A DNA stretch of 64,000 nt from Bauldia litoralis (GTDB taxonomy: Bacteria; Pseudomonadota; Alphaproteobacteria; Rhizobiales; Kaistiaceae): the NCBI RefSeq assembly GCF_900104485.1, contig NZ_FMXQ01000003.1:496001-560000 (forward strand). The letters are read 5' to 3'. The translations under genes and the position numbers were made by a program. Below, one piece after another: positions 35,310-44,212 of the stretch. The notes beneath the pieces were generated by a model, which had not been told where the DNA came from, did not search any database, and saw only the letters and a program-made list of their open reading frames with translations. Each line of letters begins with the position of its first letter. Within the stretch, counting starts at the first letter, position 1.

Positions 35310-36229
35310 ACCTTGCGTTCGCCGCCGTAGTAATAGTTGGCCCGCCGGCCGAACAGCAGGGCGCGGAGACGCCGGCGCATGCCCTCGCTTCGCCGCAGCG
35401 GGTTGACGACAGCCTGCAGGGTGGCGAGCGCCATGACCTTGGCGCTGTCATAGGCCGAGTAGCGGCCCGGAGCCGGCTGCGGCAGGCGCAGCTTTCGCAG
35501 CATCGCGTTGGCGAGATAAAGGCGGTTCATGCGGATGTCGCGCGGCGATTTCCAGGTGATCGCCATCGAGATTGTCCAGTCGCTGCCGGTCCGCACCCAG
35601 TGCGGCCAGGTGTAGGGCAGGAACATGCCTTCGCCAGGCTCGAAGCGGTAGACCGTCGCCCGCTCCTCGAAATCCGCGAGGTAAGAGAGGTTGCGGTGCT
35701 TGCCCGGGAAGGTCTCGAGGTCCGGCTCCGACACCAGCGCCCGGTCGCGATTGTCGAAGACATGCATGAACTTCTCGCCATGAAGATGGACGAAGAAATT
35801 CTCCTCATAGTCGATGTGGAAGGGGGTCACCCCGTTGGCGGAGGAGACGAAGATGAAGCCCTGGAAGTCGGTCATGCCGTCGTCGTCCGCGCCGCCGATC
35901 GCAGCCCGGGCGTCAGCCAGCGCGTCGCGGATCAGCGCCGCGTATTCGGGCACGGTCTCGACATTCTTCAGCACCATCCAGGCGCCGCAGGTCTCGATCT
36001 GGCGGACGACGTCGGTCGGCGCGAGGTCGAGGCCGGGCACCTCGTCCGGTGGCTGGTTGGGCTGGAGCTTGCCGGAATTATACTCGACCCGGTCGCGGTC
36101 GAGACGGCCGGCCAGCCCGGCCAGCGCGTCGAGCGTCAGGAGCGGATGATCGGCGAGTCCGTGGCGAATCCGGAAGGGCTCGGCCGGAAAGGTCACGGCT
36201 GCGTCGTGGTCGATGTCGATCAGTCTCAT
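35306..36229 (-). CDS. JmjC/cupin-like Fe(II)-dependent oxygenase-type protein
   Basis: This 307-residue protein has a cupin_8/JmjC-like core: GVTPFHIDYEENFFVHLHGEK gives H138-x-D140, and YTWPHWV supplies H210, together a plausible iron-binding triad. FEPGEGMFLP is the second cupin motif. Such proteins are usually 2-oxoglutarate oxygenases. The C-terminus is basic, with several tyrosines. The ATG at 36229 overlaps the upstream GNAT-like gene by 4 bp, and that gene in turn overlaps the flippase gene, so three genes form one tight transcript. A role in modifying a surface polymer or its precursor is inferred. Confidence 0.85.
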   Translation of the reverse strand: MRLIDIDHDAAVTFPAEPFRIRHGLADHPLLTLDALAGLAGRLDRDRVEYNSGKLQPNQPPDEVPGLDLAPTDVVRQIETCGAWMVLKNVETVPEYAALIRDALADARAAIGGADDDGMTDFQGFIFVSSANGVTPFHIDYEENFFVHLHGEKFMHVFDNRDRALVSEPDLETFPGKHRNLSYLADFEERATVYRFEPGEGMFLPYTWPHWVRTGSDWTISMAITWKSPRDIRMNRLYLANAMLRKLRLPQPAPGRYSAYDSAKVMALATLQAVVNPLRRSEGMRRRLRALLFGRRANYYYGGERKV

Positions 36230-37425
36230 GGCCGTCGCGCGCCGTGGGTCTGTTTCAGCCGCGCCCTGAGGGTCCTGGCGGTGGCGCGGGCGGCGATCTC
36301 GCCCCTGCAAGCGGCAAGGCCGATCCGGTAGAGGGGGCCGCCGCCGACCGGGCCGACGACCAGCGTGCCGAGCGCGATGCGATCCCGCCACAGGGCGTCG
36401 ATCATCGGATGGTTGGCCGAGGCGCAGGAATCGACGCTGGCGATCGCCGGGTCGGCAAGCAGGCTATCGCCGGCCTCGAGCATCAGTTGTGCACCGGGCG
36501 AGTAGCGGGCGAAGCGGGCGTCATGGGCGATCTTCCACGTATAGGCGGTGGCGCCGGCAACGAAGCAGACAACGATGGCGACCGGCTTGTCGCCGAGCCG
36601 GATCGAGACGATCCGCACCGTGCCGCGCTCCGACCGGTTGAACACGACCTCGCGGGCGAATGCGGCGGTGGCGGCCCGTGACGCCAGGGCCGTGCCGGCT
36701 TCGCCCTTCCAGCTGTCCATCTCAAGGACCAGGAACTCCTCGAAGCGGGCGCGGACCCGGTCGTGGTCCGTCGCGGTCTCGATGGTGACGGCGCCGAGAT
36801 CGCCGAGGCGGCGCATCTGCCGGGCGAGTTCCTTGCGCCGACCCGTCGGCAGCAAGGCGCGGCTGTCGGCGGGGCCGTCACTGCGGCGGTTGAGCACCGC
36901 GCGCGCGTGTTCGTCGACGATCTCGCAGGGGCGGCCGGCGCGGGTCGCGGCTTCGATCAGCGCCGTGGCGACCGGTCCTGCCAATGGCAGGTCGGGGATC
37001 ACCAGGCTGCCGGCGCCAGCACACCGGATCATGCCGGCGGCTGCCGTGTCGAGCATGGAAGGGTCGACGAGCGGCGACCCCAGCGGACCGTAGTCATGCA
37101 CCCAGATCCGCGTTGCCGGCGCGATCTTGCCGAGGCGGGCCGACACCATCGGCGCCAGCGCGACGAGATCCCCGTCGCCGCCGCGCACGGTCGCCACGGC
37201 GACGGTCGGGTCGAGATGATCGATCGCCGGCAGCAGGAAGCCGGGATGGAAGAAGACGTTGGCCTCGGCGCTGCGGGTGGCGAGGTCGCGCCAGCCGTCG
37301 ATGCTGGCCGTCGCCTCGGCGGGGCTCAGCGTCGACAGGCTGTCCGCCGGCCGGCGCGCGCGATTGCGCCTCTCGCCGGGCGGGCGTCGCGACAGGGGCG
37401 ATGCGGGGAAACCGATTTCGCTCAC
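36226..37425 (-). CDS. GNAT/FemAB-like acyltransferase (CelD-type)
   Basis: This 399-residue protein has two GNAT-like halves. The N-terminal half has the FFHPGFLLPAIDHLDP segment and an LVALAPM strand; the C-terminal half has the Acetyltransf_6 pattern (GTVRIVSIRLGDKPVAIVV, ATAYTWKIAHDARFARYSPGAQLM). It resembles CelD/FemAB-like proteins found in exopolysaccharide clusters, which transfer acyl or aminoacyl groups. The GTG at 37425 is chosen: GTGA overlaps the flippase stop and GGAG stands 7 nt before it. It sits between a flippase and a cupin oxygenase gene, supporting a role in surface-polymer modification. Confidence 0.85.
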   Translation of the reverse strand: MSEIGFPASPLSRRPPGERRNRARRPADSLSTLSPAEATASIDGWRDLATRSAEANVFFHPGFLLPAIDHLDPTVAVATVRGGDGDLVALAPMVSARLGKIAPATRIWVHDYGPLGSPLVDPSMLDTAAAGMIRCAGAGSLVIPDLPLAGPVATALIEAATRAGRPCEIVDEHARAVLNRRSDGPADSRALLPTGRRKELARQMRRLGDLGAVTIETATDHDRVRARFEEFLVLEMDSWKGEAGTALASRAATAAFAREVVFNRSERGTVRIVSIRLGDKPVAIVVCFVAGATAYTWKIAHDARFARYSPGAQLMLEAGDSLLADPAIASVDSCASANHPMIDALWRDRIALGTLVVGPVGGGPLYRIGLAACRGEIAARATARTLRARLKQTHGARRP

Positions 37426-38846
37426 AGGACGGCTCCCGTTGCACGTCTGAAGGGCGGGAAGGTGAAGAGGACAAAGGAACGGATGCCGAGCCGGTTGCGC
37501 GTCGCGAAATAGAGCGCGAAGGTCTCCAGCAGCAGCGCGACCGATGTCGCGAACGCGGCGCCGGCTAGGCCGAAGCGCGGGATCAGCGCGAAATTCAGCA
37601 CGATGTTGACGAGGAAGGTGGCGGTGTAGATCGCCGCGCAGATCCGCTGCTGACCGGCCATGGTCAGCAGGCTCTCGGCCGGGCCGATCGAGGCGCGGGC
37701 CAGCAGGCCGACGGAGAGGATGAAGAACAGCGGGTAGCCGCTGCCGAAGGACGGTCCGAACAGCAGGAGGAGTTGCTTGCCGACGATGAAGATCACCAGG
37801 ATCAACGCCAGCGACGGCCAGAAGGTCCAGTGCAGCGTGTCGCGGACGAAGCTCGCCAGCCGCTGGGTGTCGCCGCTGGTATAGTATTTCGAGAAGCGCT
37901 GGGCGCCACCGGCCCGCACGGCGAAATAGACGAAATGGACCAGCGCCAGCGTCTTCGCCGCGGCGAAATAGATCGCCACCTGGTCCGGCGCCATGAAGTA
38001 GCCGACGACCAGGATGTCGACGTTGGTCAGGAGGTTGAAGAAGCCCTCGACGACGAAGATCGGCAGCGCGACGCCGATCCACAGCATCGGCTGATACTGG
38101 CGCGGACCGCTCGGGACGGTACGGCCGAGCCGCCGCTGCAGCAGGATCAGTTGTCCGATCGAGGTGACGTAGGTGGCGACGATGACCGAGCCCATCGCGG
38201 TCACGGCGTCCGGGGCCCAGCCGAGGCCGAGGGCCAGCGCCATGGTGGCCAGGATGATGATCGGCCGGACGATATAGGTCGGCCACAGGCTGAGGTCGGC
38301 CCAGCTGAAGGCACGGGCCATGCCGTCCTGAATCTCGCTGAGCGCCAGCATCGGCAGGGTGACGGCGCCGAGATAGAGCGGGATCAGGTAGTAGCTCGAC
38401 AGCGCGTCGCCGAAACCGAGCAGGCCGAGGATGCCGAGCCCGGCGAAAAGCGTCGCTGCAATGAAACCGTAGACCCGGCTGCCGACCAGCACACCGCGCA
38501 ACAGGGCCGTATCGCCCCGTGCGACATATTCGGGAACGAACCGGACGATGGCGGTCTGGAACCCGAGGCAGGCCAGCCCGCCGAGGATCACCGCCCCGAC
38601 CCATACGACGACAAAGACGCCGTATTCGAAATCGCCCATCCAGCGGGCGAGGAGCACCTGGCTGACATAGGCGATCGCGGCGCTGACGACCCGGACGCCG
38701 AAGGCGATCACGGCGATGCGTTGCGATACCGAGCGGTCGTCGCTGTCGTAGAGGATGGAATCCAGCCGGCTGCCGACCGGCATCAGCCGGCGACCGAGAC
38801 GGGCGCCGAAGGCCCTTTCGACGGCGCCGGCAAAGGATAAGCGCAC
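37422..38846 (-). CDS. Polysaccharide flippase (Wzx/MATE-like, MOP superfamily)
   Basis: This 474-residue integral membrane protein has about 12-14 hydrophobic segments. The N-terminal membrane region has AYVSQVLLARWMGDFEYGVFVVVWV, the pattern of polysaccharide biosynthesis/MATE flippases, followed by FVPEYVARGD. It would move a lipid-linked oligosaccharide across the inner membrane. It is the first gene of a coupled trio (flippase, GNAT-like, cupin). No polymerase or glycosyltransferase genes are beside it, so its substrate is not defined here. Confidence 0.91.
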   Translation of the reverse strand: MRLSFAGAVERAFGARLGRRLMPVGSRLDSILYDSDDRSVSQRIAVIAFGVRVVSAAIAYVSQVLLARWMGDFEYGVFVVVWVGAVILGGLACLGFQTAIVRFVPEYVARGDTALLRGVLVGSRVYGFIAATLFAGLGILGLLGFGDALSSYYLIPLYLGAVTLPMLALSEIQDGMARAFSWADLSLWPTYIVRPIIILATMALALGLGWAPDAVTAMGSVIVATYVTSIGQLILLQRRLGRTVPSGPRQYQPMLWIGVALPIFVVEGFFNLLTNVDILVVGYFMAPDQVAIYFAAAKTLALVHFVYFAVRAGGAQRFSKYYTSGDTQRLASFVRDTLHWTFWPSLALILVIFIVGKQLLLLFGPSFGSGYPLFFILSVGLLARASIGPAESLLTMAGQQRICAAIYTATFLVNIVLNFALIPRFGLAGAAFATSVALLLETFALYFATRNRLGIRSFVLFTFPPFRRATGAVL

Positions 38847-38887
38847 GTGGATTGTCTCCGCTGGTATCGCGCAGCCGCCACTATGCA

Positions 38888-38913
38888 GGTTCGAGTTTTA
38901 TAAAAACTGAACC
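38888..38913. promoter_or_regulatory. Imperfect 26-bp palindrome upstream of the flippase operon
   Basis: GGTTC-G-AGTTTT, then ATA, then AAAACT-GAACC: the arms match completely except for one extra G on the left. It lies 42 nt upstream of the flippase start in the gap between that gene and the FadD-like gene. It could be an operator for the flippase operon. No regulator is assigned. Confidence 0.4.
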
Positions 38914-39018
38914 GATCGGCTGCAAAAACACATACGGACGGAGGCGGTTATTTACAAATCAAGAGTAATTCACCATCGCGTCAAGGTTAACGCGGTATGA
39001 ATAGTGGCGCCGGCCGGT

Positions 39019-40818
39019 CTAGAAACGGATGTCGCCGGAATGGATACGCCGGTGAAGGGCGGCGTCGATGCGGACCAGTTGCGCGGCGGCTGGATCGTCG
39101 AAATAGATCGGATCGTGGGTTTGCGACGGGTCAAAGCCCTCGCGGACGAGATCGATCTTGCGCTGCTTGAAGGTCGAGGTCGCGTCGATCGACTGGCGGA
39201 AGCGCACGAACGGCGGCCGGGCGTGGCTGCTGAGCGTGGCGTGGAGGTGGTCCCGGAACGCCTCCAGCGAGAAATCGTCGTTGACGGCCAGCGCCGCCAT
39301 GCCGGCGCGGCCTTCGGCATGGGCGACTTCGACGCCATAGACATTGGCCTCGTCGACGCCGACGCAGAGGCTCAGCGCCTCGGCGACTTCGGCGGTCGAG
39401 ATGTTCTCGCCCTTCCAGCGGAAGGTGTCGCCGATGCGGTCGACAAAATAGAAATAGCCGCGCCGGTCGCGGCGCATCAGGTCGCCGGTGCGGAACCACA
39501 TGTCGCCGGCGACGAAGACGTCGCGCAGGATCTTCTTCTCGGTTTCCGACCGGTCGGCATAGCCGTCGAAGCGCTGGCCGGGTTTCAGCGGGTTGACGAC
39601 GATCCGCGAGATCATCTCGCCGGTCTCGTCGTCGTCGCATTCGATGCACAGCCCATCGTCGTCGCGCACCGGCCTGTCGTGGTCGAAGTCGAAGCGGATG
39701 TTGGTGACGGGGAACAGCGTGCGTGCCCAGCGCGGGATGCGGCCGACGGCGCCTGGCGTGCTGTCCCAGTTGAAGATGATCGCGTTGCCCTCGGTGGCGG
39801 CGTAGAATTCGCGGATCGCGGTGATCCCGAAGCGATGGGTGAAGCGCTCCCAGACGTCCGGCCGCAGGCCATTGCCGCAGACCAGGCGGACCTTGTGCAT
39901 CCGCTCCTTCGGGTGGGGCGGCGCGGTCACCAGGTAGCGGCAGAGTTCGCCGATATACTGGAACCGGGTGCAGTCGTTGTCGACGACGTCGTCCCAGAAT
40001 TGCCGGGCCGAGAAGCGCTCGGCGATGAAGCTCGAGCCGCCGACCATCAGGCCACAGCCGATCGCCAGGATGCCGCCGGAGGTGTGATACATCGGTAGGC
40101 AGTTGTAGTTGCGATCCTGGGCCGTCATCTCCATCACGCTGGCATAGGCGAGCATCGCCGCATGGACGCGATAGTGGTTGATATTCGCGGCCTTCGGCAG
40201 GCCGGTCGTGCCGCTGGTGTAGATGAACAGGCAGCGGTCATCGAGGGTCAGCGTCGGGCGGTCCCCGGCGGGGATCGCCTCGTCGCCATGGTCCATGATG
40301 GCGTCGTCAATGCGGGGCCAGCCCGGCACGCCGGCGCCGTGGCCCCAGACGGTCGGCCCGGCCTTGACCATGGGCGCGGCGGTGTCGAAGGAATCGGCCA
40401 GTTCCGCGGCGACGATGATGTGCTTCGGCGAAACGAGGTTGATGCAATGGGCGAGGGCGGCGCCGGCGAGGTTGGTATTGAGCAGGGCCGTGGTGCCGCC
40501 GGCCCGGGCTATGCCCAGCCAGACTGCCGCATATTCCGGCCGGTTCGGCATCAGCAGGCAGACGACGTCGCCCTTCTCGATACCGTTGGCCATGGCCCAG
40601 CGGGCATAGCGGTTGCCGCGGCCGTTATAGTCGGCGTAGGACAGCGTCTCGCGCGCCGATATCAGCGCAGGCCGGTCGCCGAAGCGTTCCGCGAGATCCT
40701 CCATGGCGTCGGCGAAGGTGCGGTTGCGGTGCCGCGCCATCGGCGTCACCCGGCGCAGCGCCTTGAAGACGCCATGGGCGAAAACCCAGTCCTTCCTCAG
40801 GTTGTCGAGAAAGCTCAT
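39019..40818 (-). CDS. Long-chain acyl-CoA synthetase (FATP/FadD-like)
   Basis: This 599-residue ANL enzyme has LFIYTSGTTGLPKAANINHYR (adenylate motif), EFYAATEGN, GDMWFRTGDLMRRDRRGYFYFVDRIGDTFRWKGEN-type motifs (described in parts) and AMAALAVNDDFSLEAF toward the C-terminus. The ATEGN motif and the length are typical of fatty-acid transport/very-long-chain acyl-CoA synthetases (FATP group). The ATG at 40818 has GGGGAG just upstream; the longer open frame overlaps the divergent tusA-like gene. Function: ATP-dependent activation of long-chain fatty acids. Confidence 0.92.
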   Translation of the reverse strand: MSFLDNLRKDWVFAHGVFKALRRVTPMARHRNRTFADAMEDLAERFGDRPALISARETLSYADYNGRGNRYARWAMANGIEKGDVVCLLMPNRPEYAAVWLGIARAGGTTALLNTNLAGAALAHCINLVSPKHIIVAAELADSFDTAAPMVKAGPTVWGHGAGVPGWPRIDDAIMDHGDEAIPAGDRPTLTLDDRCLFIYTSGTTGLPKAANINHYRVHAAMLAYASVMEMTAQDRNYNCLPMYHTSGGILAIGCGLMVGGSSFIAERFSARQFWDDVVDNDCTRFQYIGELCRYLVTAPPHPKERMHKVRLVCGNGLRPDVWERFTHRFGITAIREFYAATEGNAIIFNWDSTPGAVGRIPRWARTLFPVTNIRFDFDHDRPVRDDDGLCIECDDDETGEMISRIVVNPLKPGQRFDGYADRSETEKKILRDVFVAGDMWFRTGDLMRRDRRGYFYFVDRIGDTFRWKGENISTAEVAEALSLCVGVDEANVYGVEVAHAEGRAGMAALAVNDDFSLEAFRDHLHATLSSHARPPFVRFRQSIDATSTFKQRKIDLVREGFDPSQTHDPIYFDDPAAAQLVRIDAALHRRIHSGDIRF

Positions 40819-40890
40819 GTTCTCCCCTGGCCCACGATTCTTTCCCCGCGGTTCCGACAAACCTAGCATTGGCTGCAAAGCGAGCAAGTG

Positions 40891-41136
40891 ATGACGACAC
40901 GCCAGACCTGGGACTGCGATGTCCAACTCGACCTGCGCGGCCTGGCCTGCCCGCTGCCGGTCCTCAAGACACGCAAGGCATTGCTGGGCCTGGCCAGCGG
41001 CGGTCGCGTGCTGGTCGAGGCGACGGACCCGCTGGCGGCGATCGACCTGCCGCATTTCGTGCGCGAAGCCGGCCATCGGCTGGTCGTCGCGGAAACCGTC
41101 GACGGGGTCTACCGCTGCATCGTCGAGCGCGCCTGA
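40891..41136 (+). CDS. tusA: TusA/SirA-family sulfur-carrier protein
   Basis: This 81-residue protein has the TusA fold with the motif LRGLACPLPVLKTRKAL; C20 is the persulfide-carrying cysteine and the C-P-x-P-x-x-K context is intact. TusA proteins relay sulfur for tRNA thiolation or molybdopterin synthesis. The ATG at 40891 follows a GTG at 40888; no strong ribosome site distinguishes them. It stands alone between the divergent FadD-like gene and the convergent carboxypeptidase gene. Confidence 0.92.
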   Translation: MTTRQTWDCDVQLDLRGLACPLPVLKTRKALLGLASGGRVLVEATDPLAAIDLPHFVREAGHRLVVAETVDGVYRCIVERA

Positions 41137-41145
41137 GAAAGCCGG

Positions 41146-42222
41146 CTACTGGAGGATGAGCTGGGCGCCGGCGGGGTAGGGCGGCCGCGGCCGTGGCAGG
41201 GGAATATTCGCGGTCGGCCGGGCGCCCGACGTCGCGCTGGCGGCGGGATCGGCGTTGCCCGTGAAGACCGGCACCGGCTCCATCAGCACGAAGCGCGGCC
41301 CAAGGGCCGAACGGGCGCTCGGCTTGTCCGGCGGACGCTTGGTCTCGCAGATTTCCTTGCGCAGGTTGACCGGAGCGCCGGGCGCGGGACGGGACTGGAA
41401 GGTCGCCAGGTTCTGGCCGCGAAAGCTGGAGAAAAGACCGTTGAAGCCGCGATCGAGCAGTTCGGCCGCGGTCTCGGCCCGTGCCAGCGACGAGGTCTCG
41501 CCGAGGACGACGGCCATCAGCGTCCGGCCGTTGCGGGTTGCGCTGGCGACGATGTTGAAGCCGGAGGCGCAGACGAAGCCGGTCTTCATGCCGTTGGTGC
41601 CGCGATAGGTCTCAAGCAGCGTGTTGTAGGACTTGAGCGTCTTGCGGCCGGCCTTGATCGCGGTGATCCGGAAATATTCGCGGTATTGGGGAAATTCCAT
41701 CCACACCGTGCGGGAGAGCACGGCAAGGTCGCGTGCCGTCGTCACCTGGCCGCTGGCCGGCAGCCCGTTCGGATTGACGAAATGCGTGCCGTTCATGCCG
41801 AGCCGCGCCGCTTCGGCATTCATCATCGCGACGAACCGCGATTCGCTGCCGCCCACGGTCTCGGCGATCGCGACGGCGATATCGTTGGCCGAGCGCACGA
41901 TCATCATCTTCAGGGCATTGTCGAGGTTGATCACCGTGCCGACCTTGTAGCCCATCTTCGACGGTGGCTCGGCGAGCGCATTCTTAGAGACCACAACCGG
42001 GGAGGTCAGCGTCAACTGCCCGGTCTGCAGCGCCTTGAAGGTCAGGTAGGCGGTCATCACCTTGGTGATCGAGGCGGGCGGCCACAGCTTGTTGGCGTTG
42101 TCGCTGTTGAGCACGACGCCGCGCCCGACATCGACGACGATATAGGCCGGGTCCTGGTCAGCCCGTGCCGACCAGCCAGCGAATGACAACAGGAAAACGG
42201 CTACCAGAAGCGTCAGTCTCAA
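41146..42222 (-). CDS. D-alanyl-D-alanine carboxypeptidase (PBP5/6 class, S11)
   Basis: This 358-residue penicillin-binding protein has a signal peptide (1-21, ending SARA before DQDP). The catalytic motifs are S51-I-T-K54, S111-A-N113 and K-T-G at about 213 (NGMKTGF). It trims the terminal D-alanine of peptidoglycan stem peptides in the periplasm. The C-terminal 110 residues are proline-rich and lack an obvious amphipathic anchor. The start is a TTG at 42222: an in-frame stop lies 2 codons upstream and the signal peptide begins exactly there, so no other start fits. Confidence 0.93.
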   Translation of the reverse strand: MRLTLLVAVFLLSFAGWSARADQDPAYIVVDVGRGVVLNSDNANKLWPPASITKVMTAYLTFKALQTGQLTLTSPVVVSKNALAEPPSKMGYKVGTVINLDNALKMMIVRSANDIAVAIAETVGGSESRFVAMMNAEAARLGMNGTHFVNPNGLPASGQVTTARDLAVLSRTVWMEFPQYREYFRITAIKAGRKTLKSYNTLLETYRGTNGMKTGFVCASGFNIVASATRNGRTLMAVVLGETSSLARAETAAELLDRGFNGLFSSFRGQNLATFQSRPAPGAPVNLRKEICETKRPPDKPSARSALGPRFVLMEPVPVFTGNADPAASATSGARPTANIPLPRPRPPYPAGAQLILQ

Positions 42223-42275
42223 GGTTCAGCCCCAGCATGATGGCGGTCGCGACGCCCCCGACCGCGTTCACTTCC

Positions 42276-42304
42276 TTCATATCGACTTGGCGACAATTTG
42301 GCAA
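42276..42304 (-). promoter_or_regulatory. Candidate promoter for the D,D-carboxypeptidase gene
   Basis: On the minus strand TTGCCA (42299-42304) and TATGAA (42276-42281) are separated by 17 nt, 54 nt before the TTG start codon. The same gap of about 257 bp contains two copies of ACAATTTG exactly 50 bp apart (42293 and 42343) and must also carry the urease operon promoter. Confidence 0.4.
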
Positions 42305-42479
42305 AGCCGGCAGCGGCGGGCAACCGGGACGTCGCCGCCTGCACAATTTGCCCAATAAACCGGCAAATGCATGAAATATGGGCCATCAAGCGCCACCGGC
42401 CTGTCCTCCGCCCCGATGGCGTCGCCTCCAGAATGGACATGGCGTCGGGCTTGCATGATGGGGCCGGTTCAAGAGCATA

Positions 42480-43352
42480 ATGCCGTCAATGATCGTCGCC
42501 CCGCCAGTTGCCATTGCCGAAGCGCCATCGCTGCCTATCGCTTCGCTGCGATTGCAGCGGGCGCGCGGCGAGGCGCGTGTCACGGTGCGGCGCGAAAGGG
42601 GCGGCAACCGCCTCGACCAGTTGCGCCAGTCGGGATCGGCCAAGGTCCGGCTGCCGCGGATTGCCGACACCGCGCCGCTCGAGGCGATCCTCCTCAACAC
42701 CGCGGGCGGCGTCACTGGCGGCGACCGTCTCAACTATGCGGTTTCGGTCGGTGCCGCCGCTGCGGCGGTGGTGTCGTCGCAGGCGGCCGAACGCGCCTAC
42801 CGGTCGTCGGGCGGCGTCGCGCGCATCGACACGCGCCTCGAAGTCGGGGCCGGCGGCCGGCTCGAATGGCTGCCGCAGGAAACCATCCTTTACGAACGGA
42901 GCGCGCTTCATCGTCGACTGGAGGCGGATGTCGCCGGCTCGGCGACGCTGCTCGCCGCGGAAGCCGTCCTGCTTGGCCGCGCAGCGATGGGCGAGAGGCT
43001 GCATGACATCGTCTTCGACGACATCTGGCGCATTCGCCGCGACGGCGTCCTGGTCTTCGCCGAGGGGACGCGCCTCGACGGCGACGCGGTCGCCGGCATG
43101 GCCGGCAAGGCGACCGGCGGCGGCGCCGGCGCCTTCGCCACGGTCGTCATGGTCTCGCCGGACGCCGCCGCTCGGCTCGACGCGGCCCGCGAAATCCTTG
43201 CCGAGGGTGGCTGCGAGGCCGGCGCCAGCGCCTGGAATGGCCTCCTCGTCGCCCGGATTCTCGCGCCGGGCGGGCAGGCGTTGCGCACGTCCTTGACGAG
43301 GCTGCTGGAAATGTTGCGCGATGCGGCGATGCCGCGCGTGTGGAATTGTTGA
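42480..43352 (+). CDS. ureD: Urease accessory protein UreD (UreH)
   Basis: This 290-residue protein matches Ure[11 protein letters not shown] near the N-terminus, [16 protein letters not shown], then [10 protein letters not shown]-like, LPQETILY and a C-terminal [20 protein letters not shown]. UreD binds the urease apoprotein and, with UreF and UreG, delivers nickel. It heads the rightward urease operon; ureA starts 10 nt after its stop. The start could be 42480 or the ATG at 42489. Confidence 0.95.
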   Translation: MPSMIVAPPVAIAEAPSLPIASLRLQRARGEARVTVRRERGGNRLDQLRQSGSAKVRLPRIADTAPLEAILLNTAGGVTGGDRLNYAVSVGAAAAAVVSSQAAERAYRSSGGVARIDTRLEVGAGGRLEWLPQETILYERSALHRRLEADVAGSATLLAAEAVLLGRAAMGERLHDIVFDDIWRIRRDGVLVFAEGTRLDGDAVAGMAGKATGGGAGAFATVVMVSPDAAARLDAAREILAEGGCEAGASAWNGLLVARILAPGGQALRTSLTRLLEMLRDAAMPRVWNC

Positions 43353-43362
43353 AGAGGACACC

Positions 43363-43665
43363 ATGAACCTGACGCCACGGGAAAAAGACAAGCTGCTGAT
43401 CGCCACCGCCGCGATGGTGGCGCGGCGACGGCTGGAGCGCGGCGTCAAGCTCAACTATCCGGAGGCGATCGCGCTGGTCAGCGACTTTGTCGTCGAAGGC
43501 GCCCGCGACGGTCGCTCGGTTGCCGACCTGATGGAGGCCGGCGCCTCGGTCGTCAGCCGTGACCAGGTGATGCCCGGGATCGCCGAGATGATCCACGACG
43601 TCCAGGTCGAGGCGACCTTTCCCGACGGCACCAAGCTCGTCACCGTCCACAATCCTATTCGATAG
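43363..43665 (+). CDS. ureA: Urease gamma subunit UreA
   Basis: This 100-residue protein is a full-length urease gamma subunit ([35 protein letters not shown] in outline, then [17 protein letters not shown] and [20 protein letters not shown]-type ending). It forms the urease core with UreB and UreC. The ATG at 43363 has GAGGA upstream. A 67-residue gene lies between it and ureB. Confidence 0.97.
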   Translation: MNLTPREKDKLLIATAAMVARRRLERGVKLNYPEAIALVSDFVVEGARDGRSVADLMEAGASVVSRDQVMPGIAEMIHDVQVEATFPDGTKLVTVHNPIR

Positions 43666-43703
43666 CCCGCCGCGCCAAGCGGCCTAACGGAGTAACTAAA
43701 CGC

Positions 43704-43907
43704 ATGCGCCAGATCCTCGCTTCCGCCGCCGCCATCGCCTTCCCGGGCGTGGCCATGGCCCACACTGCGCTGGGCGAGCACGCTCATCCGCATGCCGCCG
43801 GCCACCCGTATCTCGGTATCGACGTCGTCCTGATCGTCGCCGCTGTGGCGATCGCCGGCGGGGTCGTCGCCTATGCCTACCGGCGCGGGCTGCGGAGCGG
43901 ACGATGA
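43704..43907 (+). CDS. Small His-rich single-span membrane protein inside the urease operon
   Basis: This 67-residue protein has a signal peptide (1-19, cleavage after AMA) followed by a histidine cluster ([19 protein letters not shown], five histidines) and a single membrane segment ([19 protein letters not shown]) with a basic end. Its stop overlaps the ureB start by 4 bp (ATGA), so translation is coupled to urease. The mature N-terminus resembles the opening of HupE/UreJ nickel proteins, but the rest of that protein is absent. Periplasmic metal (nickel) binding is inferred. Confidence 0.72.
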   Translation: MRQILASAAAIAFPGVAMAHTALGEHAHPHAAGHPYLGIDVVLIVAAVAIAGGVVAYAYRRGLRSGR

Positions 43908-44212
43908 TCCCCGGCGAGATCATTCCCGCCGACGGCGAGATCGAACTCAACGCCGGCCAGCCGACGGTGACGATCGATGTCGCCAATACCGGCGACCGGC
44001 CGGTGCAGGTCGGCTCCCACTATCATTTCTACGAGACCAATTCGGGGCTCGCCTTCGACCGCGAGAAGACCCGGGGGTTGCGGCTCGACATTCCGGCCGG
44101 CACCGCCGTGCGCTTCGAGCCGGGGCAGACCCGCAGCGTGACGCTGGTGCCCTATCTCGGAAAACGGCTTGTCTTCGGGTTCAATCAGAAGGTGATGGGC
44201 GGACTCGACTGA
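43904..44212 (+). CDS. ureB: Urease beta subunit UreB
   Basis: This 102-residue protein is a complete urease beta subunit ([18 protein letters not shown], then [32 protein letters not shown] and [11 protein letters not shown]). It joins UreA and UreC in the apoenzyme. It overlaps the small His-rich gene upstream by 4 bp and the Cys-rich gene downstream by 1 bp (TGATG). Confidence 0.97.
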   Translation: MIPGEIIPADGEIELNAGQPTVTIDVANTGDRPVQVGSHYHFYETNSGLAFDREKTRGLRLDIPAGTAVRFEPGQTRSVTLVPYLGKRLVFGFNQKVMGGLD

